A stretch of DNA of 30,002 bases from JBJSXF01 sp046086225. GTDB taxonomy: Bacteria > Actinomycetota > Acidimicrobiia > IMCC26256 > PALSA-610. The notes under the pieces were generated by a model, which ran no database searches, was not told where the DNA came from, and saw only the letters and a program-made list of their open reading frames with translations. Where the stretch lies: positions 1 to 30,002 of the forward strand of contig JBJSXF010000201.1 of assembly GCA_046086225.1 (NCBI GenBank). The letters are read 5' to 3'. Numbering within the stretch: position 1 is the first letter of the stretch; the number at the start of each line of letters is the position of its first letter. The position numbers were made by a program, and so were the translations under genes. Positions 8,679-15,320 of this stretch are shown one piece after another.

Positions 8679-8708
8679 AGGGTACCGACTTTGTGCACGA
8701 TTTCTCAA
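8679..8708 (-). promoter_or_regulatory. candidate rex-hem operon promoter
   Basis: On the minus strand a -35 TTGAGA (8708-8703, five of six to TTGACA) is followed after 18 bases by -10 TACCCT (8684-8679). The predicted mRNA start near 8672 leaves a leader of about 35 bases before rex. The Rex operator covers the -35 box and most of the spacer. Confidence 0.5.
8691..8708. promoter_or_regulatory. candidate Rex operator
   Basis: TTGTGCACGATTTCTCAA matches the actinobacterial Rex consensus TTGTGAAnnnnTTCACAA at 12 of its 14 fixed positions. It is centred 60-65 bases upstream of rex and overlaps the candidate promoter, the classic placement for repression. Confidence 0.65.
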
Positions 8709-8766
8709 AGTGTGCGGGGCCGTCCGGGTCGGGCGAGCACTTCCGGCCCGGAGCGACCCGCGGGGC

Positions 8767-8772
8767 TATGTT
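8767..8772 (+). promoter_or_regulatory. TATGTT -10 element, leaderless start
   Basis: TAnnnT hexamer nine bases before the ATG at 8782. No Shine-Dalgarno sequence intervenes, so transcription probably starts at or within a few bases of the start codon. Confidence 0.45.
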
Positions 8773-8781
8773 CGCCCGGCC

Positions 8782-9528
8782 ATGGTCGCCGGTCTCGCGT
8801 TCGTCGCCACCGCGGTCGCCACGGTGTTCGCCCAGGCCACCGCCGTGCGCTGGTCGCGGTCGCGGGCGCCGCACCAGGCGGCCTGGACCGTCTCGCTGGC
8901 GATGTTCGCCCTGGCCTCGGCCGCCCTCGCCACCGGGGCGGGCACCGGCTGGGACGGCGGCACGTTCCGGGTCTTCTACGGCCTCGGGGCGATTCTGACC
9001 GTGCCCTGGCTCGCGCTCGGCACGATCTTCCTCCTCGGCCGCCCGGCCACCGGGCGTCGAGTGCGGGCCGTGCTCCTCGTCCTCTCGGGCCTGGCCGTGG
9101 GCGTGATGCTCGCGACGCCCATCGATCCGGCGCTGGACCCGACCGGCGGCATCCCGGTCGGGAAGGACCACCTCGCCGTCCTGCCCCGGATCCTGGCCGC
9201 CGCCGGGAGCGGACTCGGCGCGCTCGTCGTGTTCGCGGGTGCCGCCTGGTCGGCCGTACGTTTCGCCCGGCGGGGTCGGGCCCCGGGCGCGGCCCGGCTG
9301 TGCGCGGGAAACGTGCTGATCGCCCTCGGCGTGCTCGTACTCTCGGGGGGCGGAACCATCCAGGGAGTCGTCGGGCACGACGAGGCGTTCGCGCTCACAC
9401 TCGCGGTCGGGATCGTCGTGATCTACGCCGGCTTCGTCGTCGCCTCGGGCCGGTCTCGCGATCACGCCGTCGAGCGGTCCGCGATCTCACCGAGAGTGCC
9501 CCAAGCGGCTCAAGTCGACCACGGATAG
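8782..9528 (+). CDS. seven-helix integral membrane protein
   Basis: Family not recognised. The 248-residue product has about seven hydrophobic helices (approximately residues 3-22, 32-52, 61-83, 91-110, 136-160, 175-196 and 200-222), with short loops and a short hydrophilic C-terminal tail. No catalytic motif or metal-binding cluster is visible. It is transcribed divergently from rex, with the Rex operator in the shared 144-base region, so its expression could also respond to Rex, although the operator lies far from its own -10. The start is supported by TATGTT nine bases upstream and by the first helix beginning right at the N-terminus. Confidence 0.75.
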   Translation: MVAGLAFVATAVATVFAQATAVRWSRSRAPHQAAWTVSLAMFALASAALATGAGTGWDGGTFRVFYGLGAILTVPWLALGTIFLLGRPATGRRVRAVLLVLSGLAVGVMLATPIDPALDPTGGIPVGKDHLAVLPRILAAAGSGLGALVVFAGAAWSAVRFARRGRAPGAARLCAGNVLIALGVLVLSGGGTIQGVVGHDEAFALTLAVGIVVIYAGFVVASGRSRDHAVERSAISPRVPQAAQVDHG

Positions 9529-9602
9529 TGACGATGCTCCCGGTGCGGCGATCACGATCGGCGCCCCGGGGATGTGCCTCACCGAGCCGGGACGACGAAC
9601 GG

Positions 9603-9628
9603 GACCGCCCGGGATCGGAACCCCGGTC
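9603..9628. other. GC-rich hairpin between convergent units
   Basis: GACC (9603-9606) pairs with GGTC (9625-9628) around an inner GGG/CCC stem and a seven-base loop. It lies between the end of the + membrane gene (9528) and the end of the - unit (9728), where a bidirectional terminator would be useful. It has no T-run, so this is weak. Bases 9529-9727 otherwise show no gene that I can support. Confidence 0.3.
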
Positions 9629-9727
9629 GCGGGTGAGGGCGAGGTCGTCGGGAACCCCCGGCGACCACGAGCACAGCCTCCCAGCCCGCCCCGATCGTCC
9701 GCAGCCGCGGCCGGGACCGATCGAGCC

Positions 9728-9817
9728 TCAGCCGACGCGGAACACGAACTGCGCGGCGGCGGCCGCCAGGATCAACAGGAGCAGCACGCCCAGCACGATG
9801 CCGGTGCCCTTCCTCAT
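9728..9817 (-). CDS. 29-residue single-helix membrane peptide
   Basis: A very short gene with ATG start and TGA stop. A full GAGGAGG Shine-Dalgarno (9829-9823, minus strand) lies five bases before the ATG, the strongest ribosome binding site in this part of the window. The product begins with a positive patch (MRKGTG) followed by one continuous hydrophobic helix (IVGVLL-type segment rich in Leu and Ala, residues 7-23) and ends FVFRVG. It is the last gene of the proC unit, 27 bases after the SAM hydrolase gene. Such peptides often modulate a membrane complex; here no partner can be named. Confidence 0.65.
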   Translation of the reverse strand: MRKGTGIVLGVLLLLILAAAAAQFVFRVG

Positions 9818-9844
9818 CGGTGCCTCCTCGTCCTCACGTCGGGA

Positions 9845-10669
9845 TCACGCCTCACCTGCGTCGCGGGTGAGCAGCGTCACCGAGCGCCCGACCGCGATCC
9901 GCAGCTCCGTCGCCGCCGAGCGCCGGTCGAGCGCCAACGCGCACATGCCGTACGAGTCGACGACGACCACCAGCTCGCCGGGCCGGGCGTCGGCGTAGGT
10001 CCGCACCCAACGGGCCCGGCGACTGTCGTCCCCGATGCTCACGACCACCGCCTCCCCGGGCGCGCCTCCCGCCGACGCGAGTTGCTCGGGGCCGATGTTG
10101 AGCTGACAGTTGCCGTACCGGTCGACCCACAGAACCTCACCGGTGAGCTGACCGTCGGCCTCGTCGCCGGCGAGGGGCACGAGCGCCGGGGTGAGCGATG
10201 CGGGATCGACCTCGGGTCCGAGATCGCCGAGCGCCCCGCCCGCCGCGAGATGGGCGGCGGCCGGCGCCATGATGTCGCGACCGGCGAAGGTCGGACCGGG
10301 TGCCGGGAGCCGGTGCTGCTCGCTCGTGAGCGCCACCACCCGCCGGGCCCCGCCGAGCATGGCCACGGCGGGCGCGAGCACGCCGTTGTCGGGCCCGACG
10401 AGGAACCCGCCGTCGACCTCGACCGCGATGCAGCGCCGGTCGGTGCCGACGCCGGGATCGACGACCGCGAGCACGACCCCGTCGGGCAGGTATTGCACGG
10501 CCCGGACGAGCGCGAGCGCGCCGGCGCGCACGTCGAAGGGCGGAATCTCGTGGGTGATGTCGATCCCCGTGAGGTCGGGCACGAGGTCGACCATCACGGC
10601 GTGACAGACGCCGACGAACTCGTCGCCGTGCCCGTAGTCGGACAGGAAGGAGACGACCGGACGCGGCAA
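9845..10669 (-). CDS. SAM hydrolase-family protein (DUF62, adenosyl-chloride/fluoride synthase fold)
   Basis: The family hydrolyses S-adenosylmethionine to adenosine and methionine with an Asp-Arg-His triad, and is related to fluorinase and chlorinase. The 274-residue product shows the fold's landmarks: FLSDYGHGDEFVG at 8-20, VVDPGVGTDRR at 69-79, VGPDNGVLAP at 91-100 and RYGNCQLNIG in the C-terminal barrel. The triad Asp (D71) and Arg (R78) are present, but the His of the usual TFHGRD motif is alanine here (TFAGRD, A129). Activity may therefore differ. The only start compatible with the conserved N-terminus is TTG at 10669, 16 bases after the upstream stop and without a clear ribosome binding site. 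Confidence 0.88.
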   Translation of the reverse strand: MPRPVVSFLSDYGHGDEFVGVCHAVMVDLVPDLTGIDITHEIPPFDVRAGALALVRAVQYLPDGVVLAVVDPGVGTDRRCIAVEVDGGFLVGPDNGVLAPAVAMLGGARRVVALTSEQHRLPAPGPTFAGRDIMAPAAAHLAAGGALGDLGPEVDPASLTPALVPLAGDEADGQLTGEVLWVDRYGNCQLNIGPEQLASAGGAPGEAVVVSIGDDSRRARWVRTYADARPGELVVVVDSYGMCALALDRRSAATELRIAVGRSVTLLTRDAGEA

Positions 10670-10685
10670 CGGCCCGGGGCCCGGC

Positions 10686-10880
10686 TCAGCCGGCCTGGGT
10701 GTAGCGGGCGGCGAGGTACGCGTCGACGTCGGTCTCCGAGACGCGGAACGCGCGACCCACGCGCACGGCCGGCAACTCCCCGGCCTTGATGAGGCGGTAC
10801 ACCGTCATCGACGACACCCGCATGAGATCGGCAACTTCCTGAACGGTCAGGAAGCGCGCTTTGCTCAACCCATTGTCCAC
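10686..10880 (-). CDS. excisionase/MerR-like helix-turn-helix protein
   Basis: A 64-residue DNA-binding protein consisting of one winged HTH: FLTVQEVADLMRVSSMTVYRLIKAGELPAVRVGRAFRVS (residues 10-48) followed by a helix DVDAYLAAR. It closely resembles the small HTH protein encoded beside proC in mycobacteria (Rv0500A in M. tuberculosis, from memory), not a phage excisionase. The GTG start at 10880 is preceded by AGGGGAGA about nine bases upstream. It lies 21 bases after the phosphatase-family gene. Target unknown; short HTH proteins of this type often act as global architectural or developmental regulators in actinobacteria. Confidence 0.88.
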   Translation of the reverse strand: MDNGLSKARFLTVQEVADLMRVSSMTVYRLIKAGELPAVRVGRAFRVSETDVDAYLAARYTQAG

Positions 10881-10901
10881 GTCGCGGACTCTCCCCTACT
10901 C

Positions 10902-11750
10902 CTACCCGGGGGGCAGCGTAGGCCCGGGGGTCTCCCCCTGTCGAACGTCCTCCGCTCCTCGAGCCGAGAACCGCTCCACGAGCGGTCCGTAGGCCGCCGG
11001 GGGCCGGTCGGTGCGCATCGGCACCACGATGCAGCGCTCGCCCCGAGCGGCCGCCGGGGCCAGGGCGGGCCGGTCGGGACCGGTGAGGGTGATCACCTCG
11101 AGTCCGTCCTCCCACGCCACGGCGGCGAACGGCCCGTCGGCGACGACGAGGGTCGGGCGCCCCACTACGAACAGCCACTCGCGGGCCGCCTCGGGATCAT
11201 CGGTTGCGAGCAGCGACCGACCGTCCGAGACCACGGCGATGCCGTCGTACCAGCGCAGGCGACGCCCGGCGCGACCGTCGACGCGGATCGCGCCGGTGTC
11301 ATCGGGTGAGGGCACGACCGCGCCGCCCGCCCGGGCCCGGGCCACCAACGCCCCGTGGAGACCCAGGAGGGATGCCGGGGCCGAGCACGCGAAGGCGACG
11401 CGGCCCCCGGCCGCCGCGATCGCGTCGACCCGATCGGCCGCGACCGTCGCGGCCGTGAGGGCGAGTTCGGCATCGACCAGCGGTGCTTCCGGCGTTGCGC
11501 CGAACACGGTGCGGACGGCTGCCCACGCGTCGATGAGCGAGAAGCCCGGGGTCGGGGCGAGCCCGGCGAGCGTGCGTCGATCGCCGGCGGCGAGCCGTTC
11601 GACGATCGAGCGCAGTTCGGTGCGGCCGGGGGCCGCGCCCGGTCCCGCGACCTTGGCCCGCTCGAGGAGACGAGCCGGGGTCGGCGGCTCGGGCGGGGTC
11701 GGCGGCGTGCCCCGGGGTTCGAGGCGGGGCGGCCGCCCGCGTCCGGCCAC
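10902..11750 (-). CDS. actinobacterial phosphatase-family protein (PF15698-like)
   Basis: The 282-residue product matches, from memory, a family annotated only as phosphatase in actinobacteria, whose members also lie near proC/HTH genes. Shared landmarks are a VAFACSAPASLLGLHGALVARAR segment (about 136-158), GRRLRWYDGIAVVSDG, PTLVVADGPFAAVAW and a C-terminal VVPMRTDRPPAAYGPLVERF. Where relatives from Streptomyces have ATGHPAGLLG this one has ACSAPASLLG, so the Gly-His pair is missing. The N-terminal 35 residues are Pro/Arg-rich. The GTG start at 11750 sits two bases after the proC stop; no other start fits. Substrate unknown. Confidence 0.6.
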   Translation of the reverse strand: MAGRGRPPRLEPRGTPPTPPEPPTPARLLERAKVAGPGAAPGRTELRSIVERLAAGDRRTLAGLAPTPGFSLIDAWAAVRTVFGATPEAPLVDAELALTAATVAADRVDAIAAAGGRVAFACSAPASLLGLHGALVARARAGGAVVPSPDDTGAIRVDGRAGRRLRWYDGIAVVSDGRSLLATDDPEAAREWLFVVGRPTLVVADGPFAAVAWEDGLEVITLTGPDRPALAPAAARGERCIVVPMRTDRPPAAYGPLVERFSARGAEDVRQGETPGPTLPPG

Positions 11751-11752
11751 CG

Positions 11753-12553
11753 TCAGGCCCCGAGCTCGCGCGATCGCCGGGTCGCGACCTCCACGGCCGC
11801 AGCGATTGCCTCGGGCACACCGCGGGCCTCGAGCTCGCGGATCGCGGCTTCGGTCGTGCCGCCGGGCGAGGTCACCGCGGCCCGCAGGGCCGCCGGTCCC
11901 GCCGGGTCGCTCGCCAGCAGCGTGGCCGCGCCGAGCACGGTCTGCACCACGAGGTCGCGGACGACCTCGGGCGGGAGGTCGCAGCGCGCCCCACCCGCCA
12001 TGAGCGCCTCGGCGAGCAGGAAGACGTAAGCCGGACCGGAGCCCGAGAGCCCGGTGACGGCATCGAGCATCGGCTCTTCGACCCGCACCACGGTGCCGAC
12101 CGCACCGAGCACCCGTTCGGCGAGATCGAGGTGCTCGGGCCCGGCGTGGGTGCCACCCGCGATGGCCGACGCGCCGAGGCCCACCACGGCGGGGGTATTG
12201 GGCATGGCCCGCACCACCGGCCGTCCGGGCACCGCCGCCTCGATCGCCGCGATGCGGACCCCGGCCGCGATGGACACCACGAGGACGGCGGGTCCGATGC
12301 CCGTCGCGGCTGACCCGAGGGTCGCCGCGACCGCACCCGGCTTCACCGCGACGACCACAACGTCGGCGCCGTGCGCCACCTCGACCGCCTCGGCGGTGAC
12401 CCGGATGCCGGGGTGCTCCCGACCGAGCACGGCCCGACGGTCGTCGTCGATCTCGGCGACGGCGCAATCGGCCGGTGACCAGCCCGCCCCGATGAGCCCG
12501 GCGAGCAGCGCCGTGCCCATCTTCCCGCCGCCGAGGAGCGCCACCGTCGTCAT
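11753..12553 (-). CDS. proC: pyrroline-5-carboxylate reductase
   Basis: Last step of proline synthesis, NAD(P)H-dependent reduction of 1-pyrroline-5-carboxylate. The 266-residue product opens with the Rossmann motif VALLGGGKMGTALLAGL (residues 4-20), has AVKPGAV, the conserved VRAMPNTPA and the signature LSGSGPAYVFLLAEAL with the C-terminal AAVTSPGGTTEAAI. An open frame extends 28 codons further upstream, but the ATG at 12553 is correct because the Rossmann strand begins there and a TAnnnT box lies eight bases upstream. It starts the proC - phosphatase - HTH - SAM hydrolase - 29-residue peptide unit. Confidence 0.95.
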   Translation of the reverse strand: MTTVALLGGGKMGTALLAGLIGAGWSPADCAVAEIDDDRRAVLGREHPGIRVTAEAVEVAHGADVVVVAVKPGAVAATLGSAATGIGPAVLVVSIAAGVRIAAIEAAVPGRPVVRAMPNTPAVVGLGASAIAGGTHAGPEHLDLAERVLGAVGTVVRVEEPMLDAVTGLSGSGPAYVFLLAEALMAGGARCDLPPEVVRDLVVQTVLGAATLLASDPAGPAALRAAVTSPGGTTEAAIRELEARGVPEAIAAAVEVATRRSRELGA

Positions 12554-12561
12554 GGGACGGG

Positions 12562-12567
12562 AGCGTA
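12562..12567 (-). promoter_or_regulatory. TACGCT -10 element, leaderless proC start
   Basis: TAnnnT hexamer on the minus strand, eight bases before the proC ATG, with no ribosome binding site between. Confidence 0.45.
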
Positions 12568-12664
12568 CGACCGGGCGTCGGCGGGCCCGAGGCGATGACG
12601 ACCCGGCTCCGCACTTCCCCGAACGGAGCCGGACCATCGGTCCCTCGGACCCGCCGGCTCCGAC

Positions 12665-12693
12665 ACCGTAACAGGCAATATAATCAAAGACAA
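12665..12693 (-). promoter_or_regulatory. possible upstream proC promoter in an AT-rich patch
   Basis: On the minus strand TTGTCT (12693-12688) and TACGGT (12670-12665) are 17 bases apart, a fair sigma-A pair. If used it would give a leader of about 105 bases, alternative to the leaderless start. Confidence 0.3.
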
Positions 12694-12700
12694 GACATTC

Positions 12701-12715
12701 TGAGATGATTTCTCA
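12701..12715. repeat. inverted repeat in AT-rich patch
   Basis: TGAGA-TGATT-TCTCA, perfect five-base arms, overlapping the YbjN-like stop codon. On the minus strand it is followed by a T-rich stretch, so it may be a weak terminator; alternatively it is an operator with a TGA...TCA pattern as in Fur-type boxes. Confidence 0.35.
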
Positions 12716-13174
12716 TGACTCACGGGCACCGAACGCGATGCGGACCGCGGGGGTGAACCATCGCTCGGTCACCTCGTAGCAGGCGCCGATGAGTCGGTCG
12801 AGCTCGGCGACGTCGAGGTGATCGAGCAGCACCCGGCCGACGAGGTAGCAGTCGCCGTCCGGGCCGATCGAGAAGTGGACCCCGTAGCGATCGTGGTTGC
12901 ACCGGAGGAGGAAGCGGTAGAGCGCCTCGTGGTTCGCGGGCGGATCGGGCAGGAAGTACAGCTCGGCTCGCAGCGTGCGCTGGTGGATGTCGAGGTAGAT
13001 CGTCGCGGCGTCGCGTCCGTCGCATCCGAACCGCACGTACCAACGCGGGATCGACGCGTCGTACTCGACCGCCTGCACCCACGGCTCGGCCGCCACCGAC
13101 CCCTCGAGGTGCATCGCCACGAGGTCGTGGACCTGCTGCCGTTCCTGCGGATCGAGCGGTCCGGCGGCATCCAT
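12713..13174 (-). CDS. YbjN-like (T3SS chaperone-fold) protein
   Basis: Soluble 153-residue protein of the YbjN-type fold. Typical features are RWYVRFGCDGRDAATIYLDIHQRTLRAELYFLPDP (central sheet), LYRFLLRCNHDRYGVHFSIGPDGDCYLVGRV and DRLIGACYEVTERWF near the C-terminus. Homologues sit directly next to mshA in mycobacteria (Rv0487 beside Rv0486, from memory) and are sometimes annotated as sensory transduction proteins; no biochemical role is established that I can state. The ATG at 13174 is two bases after the mshA stop, so translation is coupled. An upstream open extension overlaps mshA and lacks similarity. Confidence 0.8.
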   Translation of the reverse strand: MDAAGPLDPQERQQVHDLVAMHLEGSVAAEPWVQAVEYDASIPRWYVRFGCDGRDAATIYLDIHQRTLRAELYFLPDPPANHEALYRFLLRCNHDRYGVHFSIGPDGDCYLVGRVLLDHLDVAELDRLIGACYEVTERWFTPAVRIAFGARES

Positions 13175-13176
13175 GC

Positions 13177-14400
13177 TCAGTCGCAGGGAACGGGTCGGCG
13201 CACGGCCAGATCGCCGTAGAGCCGTCGGAGCCGAGCCGCCGTCGTACTCCAGGAGTAGCACGCCGAGTGCTCGACCGCTCGCCGGCTGAGGTCAGCTGCG
13301 TGATCCGGATCGGCCAGGATGCGCGCCACCGGCGCCGCGTAGTCGGCCGGGGCCCGGCCCTCGACGAGGGCGCCGGTACCCCCGTCGATGACGAGGGAGC
13401 GCAGACCGCCCACGGCCGCCGCCACGACAGGGGTGCCGCACGAGGCCGCCTCGAGCGCGACCAGTCCGAACGACTCGGTGCGCGACGGCACGAGACAGAC
13501 GTCGGCCGCCCGATAGAAGTCGGCGAGCTGCTCGTGCGGTTGCGGCCGCACCCACCGGATCCGGTCGGCCACCCCGAGATCGGCGGCCAGGAGCCGGACC
13601 CGCCGGAGTTCGTCCGCACCCGCCCGTCCGCTCGGCCCCCCGACCACGATCAGCACCGCCCCCGGATCGTCGAGGGCGGCGAGGCAGCGGATCGCGAGGT
13701 CGACGCCCTTCAGGGGCTGGATCCGCCCGACGAACAGCAGCACGCGACGGGCGTCGATGCCGAGGCGCGTGCGGGCGGCGGCGCGGTCGCCGGGCGAGAA
13801 CACCGAATGGTCGACGCCGGGCGCAACGATCTCGATGCGGTTCGGGTCGGCGCCGTAGAGGTCGGCGAGCTGCGACCGCTCCTCACCCGTCGACGCGAGC
13901 ATGAGATCGGCGCACTTGACCACCTCGTGCTCCACCGTGGTGCGGGGCGCGGGATCGTCGTCGACGCCTGCGTCGGCCTTCACCCGGGCCAAGGTGTGGA
14001 ACGTCGCGGCGAGCGGCAGGCCGAGCCGGTGCTTGAGCCGGTGCGCGACCGCACCCGAGATCCAGTAGTTGGCGTGGACGACGTCGACGGAATCGCGCCC
14101 GCGCATCATCGCCTCGGCCGCGACCGTGAACGGCTCCACCAGATCGACGAGTTCGTGCTTGGACACCTCGGCCCGCGGACCGGCCGTCACGTGGAGGACG
14201 CGGAACCCGGGCTCGACCTCGACGACCGGCGCCGCCGAGGGATCCGTCGCGCGCGTGTAGACGTCGCACTCGACCCCGGCCCGGGCGACCGCGGTCGCCA
14301 GCGCCCGCACGTAGACGTTCATGCCGCCGCCGTCGCCTTCGCCCGGCTGGGCGAGGGGCGACGTGTGCAGGGAGAACACGGCGATGCGACGGGCGGACAT
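13177..14400 (-). CDS. mshA: D-inositol-3-phosphate glycosyltransferase
   Basis: First committed enzyme of mycothiol synthesis, transferring GlcNAc from UDP-GlcNAc to inositol-3-phosphate. A GT4/GT-B enzyme of 407 residues with the MshA N-terminal signature HTSPLAQPGEGDGGGMNVYV (12-31), HANYWISG, GVDHSVFSPGD, LLFVGRIQPLKGVDLA and the nucleotide-sugar site PSRTESFGLVALEAASCG with the conserved EX7E. Mycothiol is confined to actinobacteria, so this gene is a strong taxonomic marker. It starts 12 bases after the XRE regulator. A TAGCCT hexamer nine bases upstream includes that gene's stop codon and could serve an internal promoter; GAGG also lies upstream. Confidence 0.95.
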   Translation of the reverse strand: MSARRIAVFSLHTSPLAQPGEGDGGGMNVYVRALATAVARAGVECDVYTRATDPSAAPVVEVEPGFRVLHVTAGPRAEVSKHELVDLVEPFTVAAEAMMRGRDSVDVVHANYWISGAVAHRLKHRLGLPLAATFHTLARVKADAGVDDDPAPRTTVEHEVVKCADLMLASTGEERSQLADLYGADPNRIEIVAPGVDHSVFSPGDRAAARTRLGIDARRVLLFVGRIQPLKGVDLAIRCLAALDDPGAVLIVVGGPSGRAGADELRRVRLLAADLGVADRIRWVRPQPHEQLADFYRAADVCLVPSRTESFGLVALEAASCGTPVVAAAVGGLRSLVIDGGTGALVEGRAPADYAAPVARILADPDHAADLSRRAVEHSACYSWSTTAARLRRLYGDLAVRRPVPCD

Positions 14401-14412
14401 CGGCCCTCGAGG

Positions 14413-14772
14413 CTACCGGTCACCCTCCGGGTCGTCGGCCCGGAACGATCGGTAGATCTCGATCAGCGCCTGCTTCTGCCGCTCGTTCAGGTCGGGAGCT
14501 GCCGCGATCGCAGCCTCGAGCTCCACGGCAGGCCCGGGTTCCGTCTCGTCGAGCAAGCCGGCCCGCACGTAGAGGCTCTCGGCCGAGATGCGCAGGCCGC
14601 GGGCGATTCCCTGCAGGATGTCGGCCGACGGGCGACGCAGCCCGCGCTCGATCTGACTCAGGTACGGGTTGGAGATGCCGGCCAACTCGCTCAGCTTGCG
14701 CAGCGAAAGCCGCGCGTTCCGCCGCTGATCGCGGATGAACTCGCCGAGATCGATGGACCGGGGCTCGGGCAC
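14413..14772 (-). CDS. XRE-family transcriptional regulator
   Basis: A 119-residue regulator. Residues 8-64 form a Cro/CI-type HTH: LGEFIRDQRRNARLSLRKLSELAGISNPYLSQIERGLRRPS with recognition helix NPYLSQIERG. The C-terminal half is helical (LYVRAGLLDE, ALIEIYRSFR) and probably dimerises. The HTH is very similar, from memory, to Rv0474 of M. tuberculosis. GTG start at 14772. It lies between the RsiG-like gene (13-base gap) and mshA (12-base gap), so it is co-transcribed with both. The target is unknown. Confidence 0.88.
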   Translation of the reverse strand: MPEPRSIDLGEFIRDQRRNARLSLRKLSELAGISNPYLSQIERGLRRPSADILQGIARGLRISAESLYVRAGLLDETEPGPAVELEAAIAAAPDLNERQKQALIEIYRSFRADDPEGDR

Positions 14773-14785
14773 GGAACCGGAGCGG

Positions 14786-15295
14786 TCAGGCCCCGGGGAC
14801 CTGCCGGGCGAGGAGCTGAGCCTCGATGCCGTCGATCACGCCGTGGAGCCCGCGGCGCATGGTCGAGAGCTCCCGCTCGAACTCGCCGAGCCGTGCATAC
14901 GCCTCGTCGAGCCCGGCGTCGGTGAGCACCGGCAGGTTCGCGAGCGTCGCATCGTCGACGAGCGATTCGCGTCCGTCGGGCCAGTGCAGCTCGAGGGCCG
15001 GCGCCGCGGTCGAGGCCACCCGGGTGTTCGCAGCGGCCGAGCGGCCCGCATCACCGCCCAGGATGCGCGGGAGGTCGCGCACGAGGTCACCGACGGTGCC
15101 GCCGTTCGCCCGCCGCTCGCGCTCGGCGCCGAGGATCTCGAGGCGCGCCTGCGCGAGGCGCCGCAGGAAGGACACGGCGTTCTCGGCTTCTGCGCACTCC
15201 ACCTTCTTGGCCCGCAGCACCTCGTCGGAGGCGTCGGCGAGTCCGACCGAGTACGCCGGGTCGAGCAGACGTTCGATGCGTTCCGTGGGGATCAC
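14786..15295 (-). CDS. rsiG: RsiG-like c-di-GMP-responsive anti-sigma factor
   Basis: In Streptomyces, RsiG is a coiled-coil anti-sigma factor that holds sigma-WhiG when loaded with c-di-GMP, through two copies of E(X)3S(X)2R(X)3Q(X)3D. The 169-residue product here has both elements in the expected helices. Copy 1 is E38-S42-R45-Q49-E53, with Glu replacing the final Asp. Copy 2 is E140-S144-R147-H151-D155, with His replacing Gln. Between them is a linker of about 80 residues containing an ELHWPDGRESLVDD strand-like stretch. GTG start at 15295. A FliA/WhiG-type sigma gene lies at 24706-25563. Older annotations of this family read 'aerial mycelium formation protein'. Function here is inferred from motif spacing. 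Confidence 0.8.
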   Translation of the reverse strand: MIPTERIERLLDPAYSVGLADASDEVLRAKKVECAEAENAVSFLRRLAQARLEILGAERERRANGGTVGDLVRDLPRILGGDAGRSAAANTRVASTAAPALELHWPDGRESLVDDATLANLPVLTDAGLDEAYARLGEFERELSTMRRGLHGVIDGIEAQLLARQVPGA

Positions 15296-15320
15296 CCTCT
15301 CCGGTCCGGGAGCGCGCAGG

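Noticed and set aside
7966..9465. A 499-residue version of Rex
   Set aside because: The extension passes through the Rex operator and the divergent membrane gene and has no resemblance to Rex; the normal-length 223-residue form fits the family.
9601..9630. Possible tRNA T-arm on the minus strand (GGGGTTCCGATCCC)
   Set aside because: The loop is not TTCRANN with a five-base stem, and no acceptor, D or anticodon arms surround it.
10686..10880. Phage or integrative-element excisionase
   Set aside because: No integrase, attachment repeat or other mobile gene nearby; the protein matches the chromosomal HTH partner of proC.
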